DNA of 64,000 nt from Aspidapion aeneum (lineage: Eukaryota > Arthropoda > Insecta > Coleoptera > Brentidae), in assembly GCA_963576565.1 (NCBI GenBank), contig CAUYVT010000104.1:496001-560000 (forward strand), read 5' to 3'. Positions within the stretch are counted from its first letter, which is position 1; every line of letters starts with the position of its first letter. A model generated the notes under the pieces. It did not search any database, had not been told where the DNA came from, and saw nothing but the letters and a program-made list of their open reading frames with translations. Positions 11,166-22,184 of this stretch are shown piece by piece. A program made the translations under genes and the position numbers.

Positions 11166-11770
11166 CAACTGCTCTCAAATTGTTGCCATCTGAGCAATTT
11201 GGAAGAAGGGTCTTTTATGGAATGAAGCCACTGGAGGGGCTTGTGGTCCGTGATATTGAAAAAGGGACATCCAAAGAGGTATGGCCGAAAATATTTGGTT
11301 GTCCAAACGGTAGCTAATAATTCACGTTCAATTGTGCTCAGTTTGGTCTCACTGTCATTAAGGGTACGCGAAGCGTATGCAACGGGAAGGTCTTGGCCAA
11401 TGGGCCCTTGCGAAAGTACTGCACCTAATGCGAAACCTGAAGAATCGGTAGCCAGGTTGAATGGTTTGCTAAAGTCTGGATATTGTAATATAGGATCGTT
11501 TGTAAAAAGTTTTTTGCATGTGTCAAAACAAGTTAAAAATTCTTCATTATGGACAATTTTTGCGCCTTTTTTTAAGCATCTAGTGAAAGGTTTTGTGATT
11601 CGGGCAAAGTCCCGTATAAATCGCCTATAATATCCGAGAAGGCCGAGAAATTCGCGTATCTGTTTCTGGGTAGAGGGAAGTGGCCAATCAAGAATGGAAC
11701 GGATTTTATCTTCATTAGGTTTTACTCCATCTGGGGTGACTACATGGCCTAAATAGGCGACTTTTTTTCC
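11165..11770 (-). pseudogene. Gypsy RT connection and RNase H region
   Basis: A minus-strand frame without stops that lacks an ATG. It begins right after the frameshift that ends the RT piece. It carries the usual post-RT phrases (DWPLPSTQKQIREFLGLLGY, YYRRFI) and the RNase H core: ATDSSGFALGAVLSQ with its first acidic residue, STIERELLATVW with the catalytic glutamate, and ITDHKPLQWL with the next aspartate. It breaks off just after KLLRW, where the RNase H tail and integrase should follow, and passes into env-like sequence. The plus-strand 129-residue frame over the same bases is its antisense shadow. Confidence 0.85.
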
Positions 11771-12161
11771 TTAGAAATTCTGATTTTTTTAACTGTATTT
11801 TAAAGTTTGATTCACGCAGCCGTTGAAAAACAGCTCTTAGGCGGTCAATGTGTTCATGTAGTGACGTACTAAAAATAATTATGGGATCTTGATATACCAA
11901 GCACATTTCATTCTGGATGCCTCTTAAAACATTATCCATCACTCTTTGAAAAGTGGCGGGGGCGTTTTTTAAGCCAAACGGCATTCTCTGAAATTCAAAA
12001 TGGCCGTTTTCTGTACTAAAGGCGGTTTTTTCGATATCTTTTTCTGACATCTCAATTTGGTAAAACCCACTTGCCAAATCTAAGGTTGAAAAATATTGAC
12101 ATTTTCCAAGTTTATCAAGGAGATAAGTGACGTTAGGAAGGGGATAACGGTCATCTACAGT
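11715..12161 (-). pseudogene. Gypsy reverse transcriptase palm/fingers
   Basis: Reads through the RT core: DDRYPLPN, STLDLASGFYQIEM (motif with catalytic Asp), GHFEFQRMPFGLKNAPATFQ and then the active-site box. The box reads VYQDP instead of the YxDD seen in active enzymes, so the second catalytic aspartate is replaced by proline. Near 11,770 an extra A in a lysine-coding A-run shifts the frame and ends the piece. The upstream boundary is an in-frame TAA at ~12,162. This RT cannot be active. Confidence 0.9.
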
Positions 12162-13215
12162 TTAAGAGTTCAATGACCTGAAGTCAAGAACAGCTCTATA
12201 CTGTTGTTCCCCTGAAGCGTCCATCTTTTTTGGGACCACCCATAATGGAGAGTTCCAAGGAGAAGTGCTGGGTCTAATAATTATTTGATCAAGTAACTGT
12301 TTCATTTGTTTTTCTACTTCTTTTTTGTGAGCAAAAGGTAATGGATACGATTTTTTGTAGACTGGTATTTCATCGGTGGTCCGTATATTATGTTTTATTT
12401 TATTAGTAAAAGTAAGTGGCGTATTTTCTTGATAAAACACTGAAAAGTTATTTATTAGTGTCAAAAGTTGATTTTTTTCCTGCGAATTTAAATGGTTTAA
12501 ACGAAATTTTGAAAAGTCCAATTTTGTTTCATGCGTTTCAACAATATTATTAAAATTGATTTCTTCAATTTCTTTGCGGTTCCATTTTTCTACCTCAAAT
12601 GGTAAAGAAAAATCCATAGTTACGCTTTCACATGTATTATTTAGGATTGTAGTCAAGGCAAAACCATTTTTAGCTGAGGTTAAACATTCTGGGATTTCGC
12701 AATTGTGTATTTTTTGATATGGGAGAATTATCTCACCATTTTTTACGTTTACAGGTACTCTTATTACCTGATGAACACGAGGTGGTATTGTAATACAATT
12801 ATTTATTTGTGACTTGGTTTTATAAAATTGTAACTTGACCTTTGCATATGGTGTAGCGAGAATTCCAGAGTTAAAATCAAGATTAGCTTGCAAAATTTTC
12901 AGATTGTTAATCCCAATAAGGCCATTAAAAAAATCGTGAAATTTAAACAAAAAAAAAATTTGATTTTGGGCTTTTGGCAAATTAAATAATTTTGAGCAGG
13001 GCAGATGCGCACTAAACTGATGAGCGGACTTTTGAAATACTGTTGAGACTACAAAAGGATCTTTTTTTATGTGGTTCGGGTACAATTTTTTTGTTATATT
13101 TGGATCTAAAAATGACTTTGTCGAGCCGCTGTCGATTAGTATTTTTAAGTTGTGTTCCGGAAATATAATGTATGGTAGCTCACTGGAGCTATTTATATTA
13201 AAGGGTATTTTTGCG
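12162..13215 (-). pseudogene. Gypsy protease and RT N-terminal part
   Basis: Starts upstream of the first ATG-like codon: the retropepsin motif ILIDSGSTKSFL is read at 13,115-13,155 (Asp-Ser-Gly in place of the commoner Asp-Thr-Gly, both found in active family members). It continues with a linker, then RT landmarks such as HNIRTTDEIPVYKKSYPLP, EVEKQMKQLLDQ and SPWNSPLWVVPKK and AVLDFRSLN, and then a TAA. It is in a different frame from gag and overlaps the gag end by a few bases, as expected of a frameshifted gag-pol, although indels prevent deciding the mechanism. Confidence 0.85.
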
Positions 13216-13218
13216 GTG

Positions 13219-13896
13219 TTATAGTTTGGTGTTCCGACTGAGGACCTCTGTAAAATTTACGGCATCTAAATCGGTTTGCTCGTTTGCGTTGTATAGCAAA
13301 AAATCATTATCACTGGACTCGGATGTAAAGATTTGGCAATTATCCAAACGTTCCGAGAGGCAAAATTGATTATCCTCGGGGTAGTAACCGTTTTGTTGGT
13401 AATATTCATTGTAATACTGATCTGTAAAAGTTTGATCATATTGAGAAAGTTGGTTAGCTTCGGTATTATACATTTCTTCCACTTCCATTTTTTTCATTAG
13501 TGAAGTGCTTGGTTGGTAGTTATTATGTTTATAATAGCTGCTATTTGGCGTTATTTTTGAACTATTGCGCGTAGATATTGACATAGGTGTGGGCGGCGGT
13601 AAGGCTTTTTGGGGAATTTGTTGGGAGCGAACTATGTTTTGTGGCCTAAAAACTTGACTATTTGTAGCAAATCTTTGTTGTGGTCTGTACGCCGGTCGAG
13701 GATAAAAAGACTGAGGCCTAAATGTTATCGGCGGTTGTCTAAAAAAACGACTTGGTGCATAAGCATTAGATTGTATGGAACTTGGTCTAGGAGAGAAAAA
13801 TCTTTGGGGCGTTTGAATGTGATTAAATGGAGGTTGAGGCAATGACACGTTTTGTTTCAGATAGGAACTATTCATTTCATCGGTGACATATTGCAA
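13219..13896 (-). pseudogene. Gypsy gag, C-terminal part
   Basis: 225 residues rich in Pro, Gln, Asn, Tyr and Arg (for example PQPPFNHIQTPQRF and RPAYRPQQRF), typical of the disordered nucleic-acid-binding tail of insect Gypsy gag proteins lacking CCHC knuckles; I see no zinc knuckle. It is in another frame from the upstream gag piece, and the switch occurs in the short overlap at 13,872-13,896, consistent with a small indel in one original ORF. Confidence 0.7.
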
Positions 13897-14414
13897 GGCT
13901 GATCGTGAGGCTTCATGGATCGGATGGCTCGTGCCAAATCTGTGTCAATTAAATCTGACAAAAATGTCTTAAGTGCAATGTTTTTACAAAAATCAATTCG
14001 TGACTTTCTATTTTCTTCAGTGCCTATATGGGTGTTTATGTACGAGGAGAGCAAATTAAGAGCGTGTAAAACTCTGTTATAAAATTTTGTGTAACTTTCA
14101 TTTGAATCTTGTTTTAATGAGCATAGATCTTTTGTAAGAGCAACGTCGTCTCTTTGGTCGGCAAAATTTCGACTAGGGGTGTTTTTAATATCGGCCCAAG
14201 AAGTCGATGAATCAATATTTACGACAGTACTTGCTTCGCCGTCGAGTTTTCCTATTAACGAGTTCAACAAATAAATATTTTGAAAACATCCCGGGTCGGT
14301 TGTATTTAAAAATGTTTCTACAATTTTGTCACAAATACTGATATACCTATATAAATCATTCGGATTGCCATCAAATTTGGGTACGCAATTGAGATATTCT
14401 GGTTTAAAACTCAT
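13872..14414 (-). pseudogene. Gypsy gag, N-terminal (capsid-like) part
   Basis: The start is placed at the ATG at 14,414 (MSFKPEYLN...) rather than the upstream non-ATG codon. The helical core carries the retrotransposon gag landmarks KFDGNPNDLYRYI, YLLNSLIGKLDGEA, WADIKN and ESYTKFYNRVLHALNLL. The 5' untranslated leader to the right-hand direct repeat is only ~95 bp. The reading frame is left prematurely at 13,872. Confidence 0.8.
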
Positions 14415-14509
14415 TTTCGAATTTTCACTTTTTATCAAATTTGTTAGAAAGGTCTGGCTTTTTTAGAAGCTGACAAAAAATCGAATTGCGGAGATTCGCG
14501 CGCCTGCAA

Positions 14510-15107
14510 TGTCGGTTTTATTAAGGTGATAACTTATGGCGTAAGTCTATAAGCAACAATAGCTTTATCTAACTAAATTTAAATATTAAATATAAGGTAA
14601 CAACGTTTTACTTTTATTTAGGGACACTTTAGGAAATATAACAACTTTAAAAGGTTGCAAAAGTTTGTAAGAAAAGATTAATGGTGACAACGTACTGTCT
14701 TTAAATAAAAAACCGAACATTTATACTTCCATTATAGAAAAACTTGCTGTTATTTTTTTTCGAAAACACATTTTGAGGTTTTGTGATCTCTGAAAAATTG
14801 CATGGCTTGAAAGTCCTAAATACAATTTTTGTTGGTTTACTTACTGTCAAAAATTCTACACATAGATCCGGTAAACATTAAAAGGAAACTGTCAAAAATA
14901 CACATCTTAATTTATATATTTTTGGGTTTGCAATGTTTATCCGTAACAAAAAAATTAGTAAAAAATAAATTGTGATAATTAGTTAAGCCGTTTAAAACAG
15001 GAAAACCATATACAGGAATGATGTGTTTGCCCACGCCACAGCCCAACGCGAATATTAATAATCTAATAATAACCACCAGCAATCACAAGGCTCAAATGTT
15101 GACGTGA
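14510..15107 (-). repeat. Putative 5' LTR (right direct repeat)
   Basis: Same sequence as 9,532-10,203 but shortened by two internal deletions (near 14,904 and 14,938), hence 598 versus 672 bp. The homology starts at TGTCGG, directly upstream (minus-strand sense: downstream) of the gag leader. Right of it begins sequence identical in order to that following the single copy at 24,345. Confidence 0.5.
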
Positions 15108-15480
15108 TGTCAGAATTTGTAAATGACATTCTTTATCAAAAAAGTTTCACGGGCGAATCCTCAGAGGTAAGTTAGCTTGGGGACGCGTTTTGGCTCCCAG
15201 AAGACAGCCTAAGCCCTGCATTTTTTTAAATTTGAAGGAATTTCACGAGGTAAAAAGTCTTAACAAAAAAGTTTTACGGGCAATTCCTCAGAGGTAAAGG
15301 TAGCTCGGGGAAGCGTTTCGGCCTCATTACGCCTCATTCAGTCCGAGCATAAACATGAAATGAAATGATCATGTCGGTATTTGAAAAAGAAATAGGAAAT
15401 ATGGTGTTTACTGAGGAGAGACAACTGTCAATTTGCAGCTTGACATTCTTTATTATTTAATTTCCAAGTCATATCAAAAT
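15108..15480 (+). repeat. Flank B, shared with 24,346-24,790
   Basis: Non-coding. It contains an internal ~118-bp duplication (AGTTTCACGGGCGAATCCTCAGAGGTAA and AGTTTTACGGGCAATTCCTCAGAGGTAA). The same block follows the single LTR-like repeat at 23.7-24.3 kb, showing that both loci descend from one sequence. Confidence 0.8.
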
Positions 15481-16715
15481 TATAATATCTTTATGTTTAA
15501 ATTAGCACTGTGCTTAAGAGTCATTTTCAGCCGTAATAGCCAAGTTACAAAAACATTTCCAAACTAGTGAGAATCTTTAATTTTAAAATTTGTATTGGAA
15601 AACTTGGCTTTACTTTTATATCAATTCTTTTAACGGAACACCACTCTCGCGTACTTGGCTTTTTTACATGAAATGATTTTGTTATGATTTCACTCCTTTT
15701 TTAAAGGATTTGGATAATATTTAAGTTTTAAAGTAGTAAAATGTGAGGAATATTATTCAAAAGTTTTGCAATGCCTTATTAAAAATTTTGAGGTTTTTTT
15801 TTATATTTTCCTATGGTTTAATCATAGTTCCTATCAGCCTTTTAAAGCTCAGCTCTCTAGTGTTCCTCGAAATAGGCAATGCTAATTTTACATATTTTTA
15901 TATTTATAGGGGAGAAAAGTAAATTAAAATTTTGGTACTTTTAAATTTTTTACTATACTTAGTTTTATCACAGTTCCTATCAGTCTTCCAAAGCTCAGCT
16001 CTCTAGCGTTTCTGGAAGAGGAGAATGTTACTTTTACATAACTTTACATTTAAAGGGGAGGGAAGTTAATTATAATTTGGGGTTTTTTAATTTTATTTTA
16101 TAGTTTTATCATAGTTCCTATTGGCCTTCCGAAGCTCAGCTCTCTAGCGTATCTGGAAGTAGGCAATGTTACTTTTACATAACTTTACATTTATAGGGTA
16201 GGGAAGTAAATTAAAATTTTGGGGTTTTTAAGTTTTTTCCTATAGTTTTGTCATATTTCCTATCAGTCTGCCATAGCTCAGCGCTCCAGCGCCTCTGTAA
16301 ATTGGCAGTTACTTTTACATAATTTTACATGTATGGGGGAGAGGAGTGAATAAGAATTTTCGGGTTTTTTGATTTTTTTTAATGGTTTGGTCACAATTTC
16401 TATCAGTATGCCAAATTTCAGCTTTGTAGCGTGTCTGGAAGTACAGTAGAATTTTGATGATCTATACATGAGTGAGTGAGTGGCAATTTCGATGTTTTTT
16501 GAAATTTCGTAACTACTTTACTATTTCATGGAATTCCATGAAACTTGTAGAGATTGTTAACTCTATAAAGATCAACGATTGTGTGTAAAGTTTGAGTTTC
16601 GTAGCTCATTCTGAATTAGAGTTTTAGATTGGTCAAATATGGGCTTAAATTTTTCAAGAAAAGATGGTACAGCCATTTCCGCGCGAACTTGGCGGGGCAC
16701 TACTGTGCCCCCAGA
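15481..16715 (+). mobile_element. 141-bp-unit element, copy I
   Basis: Head segment 15,481-15,800 (CCGTAATAGCCAAG..., CGCGTACTTGGCTTTTTTACATGAAATG). Then five tandem units whose anchor GCTCAGCTCTCTAGCGTTTCTGG starts at 15,848, 15,993, 16,134, 16,275 and 16,416 (period 141-145). Then a unique 3' module 16,440-16,715 ending in the hairpin GGGGCAC-TACT-GTGCCCC. No protein coding. The last unit is diverged (TTTCAGCTTTGTAG), as in the other two copies, so unit order is part of the element's architecture. Confidence 0.75.
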
Positions 16716-17885
16716 TATTAGTTCCTATCAGCCATCCAAAGCTCAGCTCTCTAGCGTTTCTAAAAATGGGCAATATTACTTTTACATAACTTTACATTTA
16801 TAGGGGAAGGAAGTAATTAAAACCTTGTGGTTTTTTAATTTTTTTCTATAAGTCGTCCAAAGCTCTCTAGCGTTTCTCTAAGTGGAGATTGTTACTTTAC
16901 CATAACTTTACATTTATAGGGCGGGGAAGTTAATTAAAATTTGGGGTTTTTAATTTTATAGTTTTATCATAGTTCCTATCGGCCTTCCAAAGCTCAGCTC
17001 TCTACCGTTTCTGGAAGTGGGCAATGTTACTTTTAAATAACTTTACATTTATAGGGGAGGGGAGCAAATAAAAACTTTGGGGTTTTTAAATTTTTTCCCA
17101 TGGTTTCATCATAGGTCCTTTCAGCCTTCCAAAGCTTAGCTCCCTAGCGTTTCTGGAACTGTGCAATGTAAATTAAAATTTTGGTGTTTTTAAATTTTTT
17201 CCTATAGTTTTATTATAGTGCCTTTTAGTTTTAAAAAGCTCAGCTCTCTGGCGTTTCTGGAAGTGGGATAGTATAGGGGAGGGAAGTAAATTAGATTTTT
17301 TGGGTGTTTTAATTTTTTTCTATAGTTTTATCATAGTTACAATCGACCTTCTAAAGCTCAGCTCTCTAGCGTTTCTGGAAGTGGGCAGTGTTAATTTTAC
17401 ATAACTTTACATTTATAGGGGAGGGAAGTAAATTATAATTTTGGTATTTTTAAATTTTTTTCTATAGTTTTATCATAGTTCCTCTCAGACGGCCAAAGCT
17501 CAGCTCTCTAGCATTTCTTTTACATAACTTAACATGTATAGGGGAGGGGAGTAAATTAGAATTATGGGCTTTGGTCATAATTTCTATCAGTCTGCCAAAT
17601 TTCAGCTTTGTAGCATGTCTGGAAGTACAGTAGAATTTTGATGATCTATACATCAGTGGCGTGTGAGTGGCAATTTCGACGTTTTTTAAAATTTCGTAAC
17701 TACTTTACTACTTTATGGAATTCCATGAAACTTGGTTGTTAACTCCATGAAGATCTACGACTGTGCAAAGTTTGAGATTCGTAGCTCATTCCGAAGTAGA
17801 GTTTTAGATAGGTCAAATATCGGCTGAAACGTTTCAAGAAAAGATGGTACGGCGCGCGAACTTGGCGAGGCACTGCCGTGCCCTC
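16716..17885 (+). mobile_element. 141-bp-unit element, copy II
   Basis: Directly continues copy I without a head. Anchors at 16,741, 16,861, 16,992, 17,134, 17,238, 17,356, 17,498 and the diverged last unit at 17,600. Spacing varies from 102 to 142 because several units carry deletions. It ends with the same 3' module (17,640-17,885) and hairpin, here with GAGGCAC pairing to GTGCCCTC. Confidence 0.75.
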
Positions 17886-18489
17886 AGATATAAAATAAAA
17901 ATCAAAAATATCAAAAAATTAAGAAAAATACGATTTTAATGTTATATATCAAAAACTAAGTAATAAAATAAATTTAGTTTGACAGTTGAATTTCTAATAA
18001 AAAATTAAATTTTCGTAAATTAAAAAGTTAAACCCCTCGTAGTTCAAACGCGGCCATATGTATTAAAAACCGACTTTGATATTTGGAAACGTCTCGAAAA
18101 TCAAGCTCAGTCCACTTGCTTTTATCTATCTCTGCTAGAAATACCTAAAATCCCCAAAAAACATCGAAATTGGCCCAACCTGTACAAGTCATGTTTAAAT
18201 TTGGCACAAAATACATTAAGGACTTATTGGAGTAAAGCAAGGGAGAAAGCGCGAATTTGAGGAGGGTAACGGGGTAATTCCCCCCTTTAAAAAAATAAAT
18301 GCACAAATATTTTTTCCGTCAACCATTACCCCCCCCTAAATTTAGGTCAAAATTCGCGCTTGCCAGGCAGTAATAGTACCAACCAATATTTTGACAATTT
18401 TACATTAAACGATGACAGCTGATCGACGACTTACTTTTAAATTCAACTTTGGTATGTCAAGTTTGTAGTACCTACCTACTCCAGTGGTG
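17886..18489. other. Intergenic, nothing recognised
   Basis: AT-rich with scattered G-runs. No open frame, no repeat I can pair with another part of the window. Confidence 0.5.
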
Positions 18490-18665
18490 CACCCAGGGAT
18501 AGTTCTTTAGGGGGGCGCAAGGCCTCTGGGGTGGCCCCGAAGACTCATGATGGCGAATTTTATACTCTTTAATCTTTTTATTCAGGAAATATGTGGAAAA
18601 TCTCTAAAAAAATCTTGGGCATGGAGGGCCCGGCCCCCAAGACCCTCCACCCCCCTCTGGGTACG
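18490..18665. repeat. GC-rich MITE-like repeat
   Basis: Starts AGTGGTGCACCCAGGGATAG and ends near CCCCTCTGGGTACGCCC, so CCCAGGG/CCTCTGGG ends are roughly inverted. The interior has GGAAATATGTGGAAAATCTCTAAAAAAATC, shared with 8,184-8,330. Non-coding. Confidence 0.6.
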
Positions 18666-18942
18666 CCCATTCATACTTCTAAGTAAAACGGTAAAACCGC
18701 ATTTATTTCTTTGAAATATTCAATTTTTTTTAAATGGGTGCTATTATGATGTAAAGCAAAACATACGTAATTTGACACATGAAAATCATTTTTATCCATA
18801 TTTAAGTATTTTTACGTTCCTAGCCCGCAAAGCAATGGCTAGAGAAGGTATTATTTTCGACGAAAAAAAAAAAATTGAGAAAACGCCGAAAATATATTTG
18901 GGTGTATTTTTACCTACCTTAGCAATATCGTCGTGATGTATG

Positions 18943-18957
18943 TCTGTGTGTGTGTGT

Positions 18958-19002
<45 letters not shown>
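18943..19002. repeat. (TG)n microsatellite
   Basis: About 60 bp of TG dinucleotides with a GGG interruption. Confidence 0.95.
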
Positions 19003-19003
<1 letters not shown>

Positions 19004-19764
19004 TATTTCTGTCCGTAACGCGATAGCTCCCAAACCGCTGAACTGATTTTCATATTACTTTTAGGTAAAATAGTGTTCGCCACTCAAAAGAGCTGATTAG
19101 TTTTTGGTCAAAATCCATTAATGCTAATGATAGTTTTAGGACAATTAAAAAATTTAAAAGATTCTAACTTTCTAATGGAGCGTCGTATCAATATGCGGTT
19201 TATAGTGGGCTACATTTTGCTTAATAATTTGTGTAATAATCAAAAACTTCATAGGAGCTTTAGTTTCTGAGTTATTTACAAAAAACTGTTTTCAGGGCTG
19301 ATATATCATGGCTTCACTTAAAGTGTGCTAATAGGCTAGCTAGGAAGGTATCAGATCCGTCATGGATCCATTTATTTTACTTACATACACTGAAATGTAA
19401 AAGACTCCTTCGATCAATATTTGAAATGTGCTTTTTCTTGTAAATTTTTTTGAAAAAGTTATTTTTTCAATTTTAGCGCTTTTGTACTTCATGCAAGAAA
19501 TTGGTTGCAAATATGCAGAATTATCGTTAAAAGATCCTTCTGGTTTTTAAAAATTTTCTAGGACGTTATATTAAACATTCATATTAAAATGTGTGTTCTG
19601 GACCAAAAAAGAGATACAAAAAGTAAAATATTCCCCTGCTATCTCATATTTTCAACATACCTTTTTTTAAATGATCGGCTTGCCCAACCTGACCTAAACC
19701 TTTTTCGGTCGCATGCTCGCGACTAACTTTTTACTAGGAAATAATGTAAAATCGAGCCAAGTCA

Positions 19765-19830
19765 TGTTAGGTTAGATTGGTTTGGGTTGGATTACGCTGG
19801 GTTAGGTTATGTTTGCCTAACTTACGTCTT
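19765..19830 (+). repeat. Degenerate GTTAGGTTA-like run
   Basis: A few imperfect repeats of GTTAGGTTAG/GGTTGGATT/GGGTTAGGTTATG. It resembles the insect telomere pentamer TTAGG but is short, irregular and internal. Recorded only as a simple repeat. Confidence 0.5.
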
Positions 19831-20716
19831 AGCGCACTACATCCAGATAATTTTACGGAAGCGATTTGGAATACGATGAAAAAGATAGCAATTTAGACAA
19901 AAATGTTGAGAATACTTTTTGGTAGGAAATACAGCTTTTCTTTTAAACGATGTTATACAAAGTGATGTCATAGCTAACACACTCCAGGAGTGCCTGCAAT
20001 GCACAATAAGATAAATTTTTTTTATTGAAATAAAATATATTCGTTTTATTAATTTAAAAAAAAAACAGGCTTTAATAAGACATAAGAGATAATAATTTTG
20101 CGCGGTATACTATATAATAAGCAGTAAAATATTCTTTTAAAAAGTCTACAATTTGTTAAGGGTAGGGTAACATATAAAATTTTAGTGGCGCATGGCGTCC
20201 CAAAGTCGGAGGTCTTTGTGAAAGTAACAAATTTTTTCACTGTATTTTTTTAAACTAATCTTTTAGGGATATATGTTATGTCCTGTGTTATAAGGCCATA
20301 TATCTTTTTTACTAATGTATATCTGACAATGTTTAAATTTCCAATTACACACCAGAGGCGTCCGAAAAAGGCGACAATTTTCTAGGATTACAAATATTCC
20401 CAATGTAAGGACGCCGGTGGAGAGTAACTGTCAACTAAAGCCGTTTTAGTTATAGATTTTTAAAATTATAATTTAAATTCCTACAATAAAGTTTTAAACA
20501 CATTTGATGTAGAAAGCTTATTTTTTGAGAAAATCATATGAAACCTAATAATTTCGGTTTATTATAAAAATATCCTCAATTTTCGTACGACCCTGGGGTA
20601 TCAACTTTAGCTTTAACACTACTATATATAATATAACGATTAAAATAAAAAAATATTTTCGAAAAGAAAATGTTTTCAATATTGTCCTCTTAAATGATTT
20701 TTTAGAAAACTGAATC

Positions 20717-22184
20717 ATAACAAATACATTTCATGTAAAAAAAGCCAAGTACACGACAGTGGTATTCCGTAAAAAGAATTGAGATAAAAGTAAAGCCAAG
20801 TTCTGCAATACAAATTTCAAAATGAATGGTTCTTACTAGTTTAAAAATGTTTTTTTTTTAATTTTGCCATTCCAGCCAAACTTCCTTACATTCAATTTAG
20901 CACTGTGCCTAAGAGTCATTTGCAGCCGTAATAGCCAAGTTTAGAAAAACATTTTGACACTGTTAAGAACCATTCATTTTAAAAGATGTATTGGAGAACA
21001 TGGCTTTACATTTATCTCAATTCTTTTTAGGGAATACCACTTTCGCGTACTTGGCTTTTTTTACATGAAATGTTTTTGTTTTGATCTCACTGCTTGTTTA
21101 AAGGATTTGGATAATATTTAAGTTTTAAAGTAGTAAAATATGCGGGATATTGTTCAAAACTTTTGAAATGCATATTAAAAATGTTGAGGTTTTTTATATT
21201 TTCCTATGGTTTTATCATAGTTCCTATCAGCCTTCTAAAGCTCAGCTCTCTAGTGTCCCTGGAAGTAGGCAAAGTTAATTTTACATAACTTTACATTTAT
21301 AGGGGAGGAAAGTAAATTAAAATTTTGGTGTTTTTAAATTTTTTCCTATAGTCTTCCGAAGCTCAGCTTTCTAGCGTTTCTAGAAGTGGACAATGCTAAT
21401 TTACATAACTTTACATTTGTAGGGGAGGGAAGTTAATTAAACTTTGGGGTTCTTTAATTTTCTTTTATAGTTTTATCATAGTTCCTATCAGCCTTCCAAA
21501 GCTCAGCTCTCGAGCGTTTCTGGAAGTGGGCAATGTTACTTTTACACACTTTTACATTTATAGGGGAGGGAAGTAAATTAGAATTTTGGGGTGTTTTAAT
21601 TTTTTTCTATGGTCTTATCATAGTTACTATCGGCCTTCCAAAGCTCAGCTCTCTAGCGTGTCCGGAAGTGGGCAATGTTACTTTTACATTACTTTACATT
21701 TATAGGTGAGGAAAGTAAATTATAATTTTGAGGTTTTTAATTTTTCATCTATAGTTTTATCATAGTTCCTATTAGTCCGCCATTTCTGGAAGTGGGCAAT
21801 GTTACTTTTACATAACTTTACATGTGTGGGGGAGGGGAGTAAATTAGAATTTTGGGTTTTTTTTTTCCAGGGGTTTGGTCATAATTTCTATAAGTCTGCC
21901 AAATTTCAGCTTTGTAGCATGTCTAGAAGTACAGTTCATTTATATTATTAATATTGATGATATTGATGTGAGTGAGTGGAAATTTCGACGTTTTTGAAAT
22001 TTCGTACCTACTTTACTACTTTATGGAATTCCATGAAACTTGGAGGGGTTGTTAACTCCGTGAAGATCTACGACTGTGCAAAGTTTGAGGTTCGTAGCTC
22101 ATTCCGAAGTAGAGTTTTAGATAGGTCAAATATCGACTGAAATGTTTCAAGAAAAGATGGAATACGGCGCGCGAACCTAATAAA
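20717..22184 (+). mobile_element. 141-bp-unit element, copy III, with mapped insertion site
   Basis: Starts with an inverted head (20,725-20,870 is the reverse complement of 20,935-21,085). Then the direct head, units anchored at 21,240, 21,361, 21,501, 21,643, a shortened unit near 21,781 and the diverged last unit at 21,904. Then the 3' module 21,930-22,170, truncated before its hairpin. The inverted duplicate at 28,530-28,540 lacks all of this, so the insertion boundaries can be placed within a few bases. Confidence 0.75.

Larger units (their letters stand above)
9532..15107 (-). mobile_element. Degenerate Gypsy (errantivirus-like) LTR retrotransposon
   Basis: Minus-strand order gag, protease, RT, RNase H, env-like remnant, bounded by ~0.6-kb direct repeats (9,532-10,203 and 14,510-15,107). 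Integrase is absent: the RNase H frame runs straight into env-type sequence near 11,165. Multiple stops, frameshifts and a mutated RT active site make it a dead element. The gag-pol-env layout is established for errantiviruses of insects; the assignment here rests on pol homology recognised by eye and on cysteine-rich env-like sequence, so subfamily placement is tentative. No standard tRNA primer-binding site or polypurine tract could be recognised next to the repeats. Confidence 0.7.

Noticed and set aside
11241..11630. 129-residue plus-strand ORF
   Set aside because: Antisense shadow of the Gypsy RNase H region on the minus strand.
19765..19830. Telomeric (TTAGG)n tract
   Set aside because: Too short and irregular; only a few imperfect TTAGG-like words.
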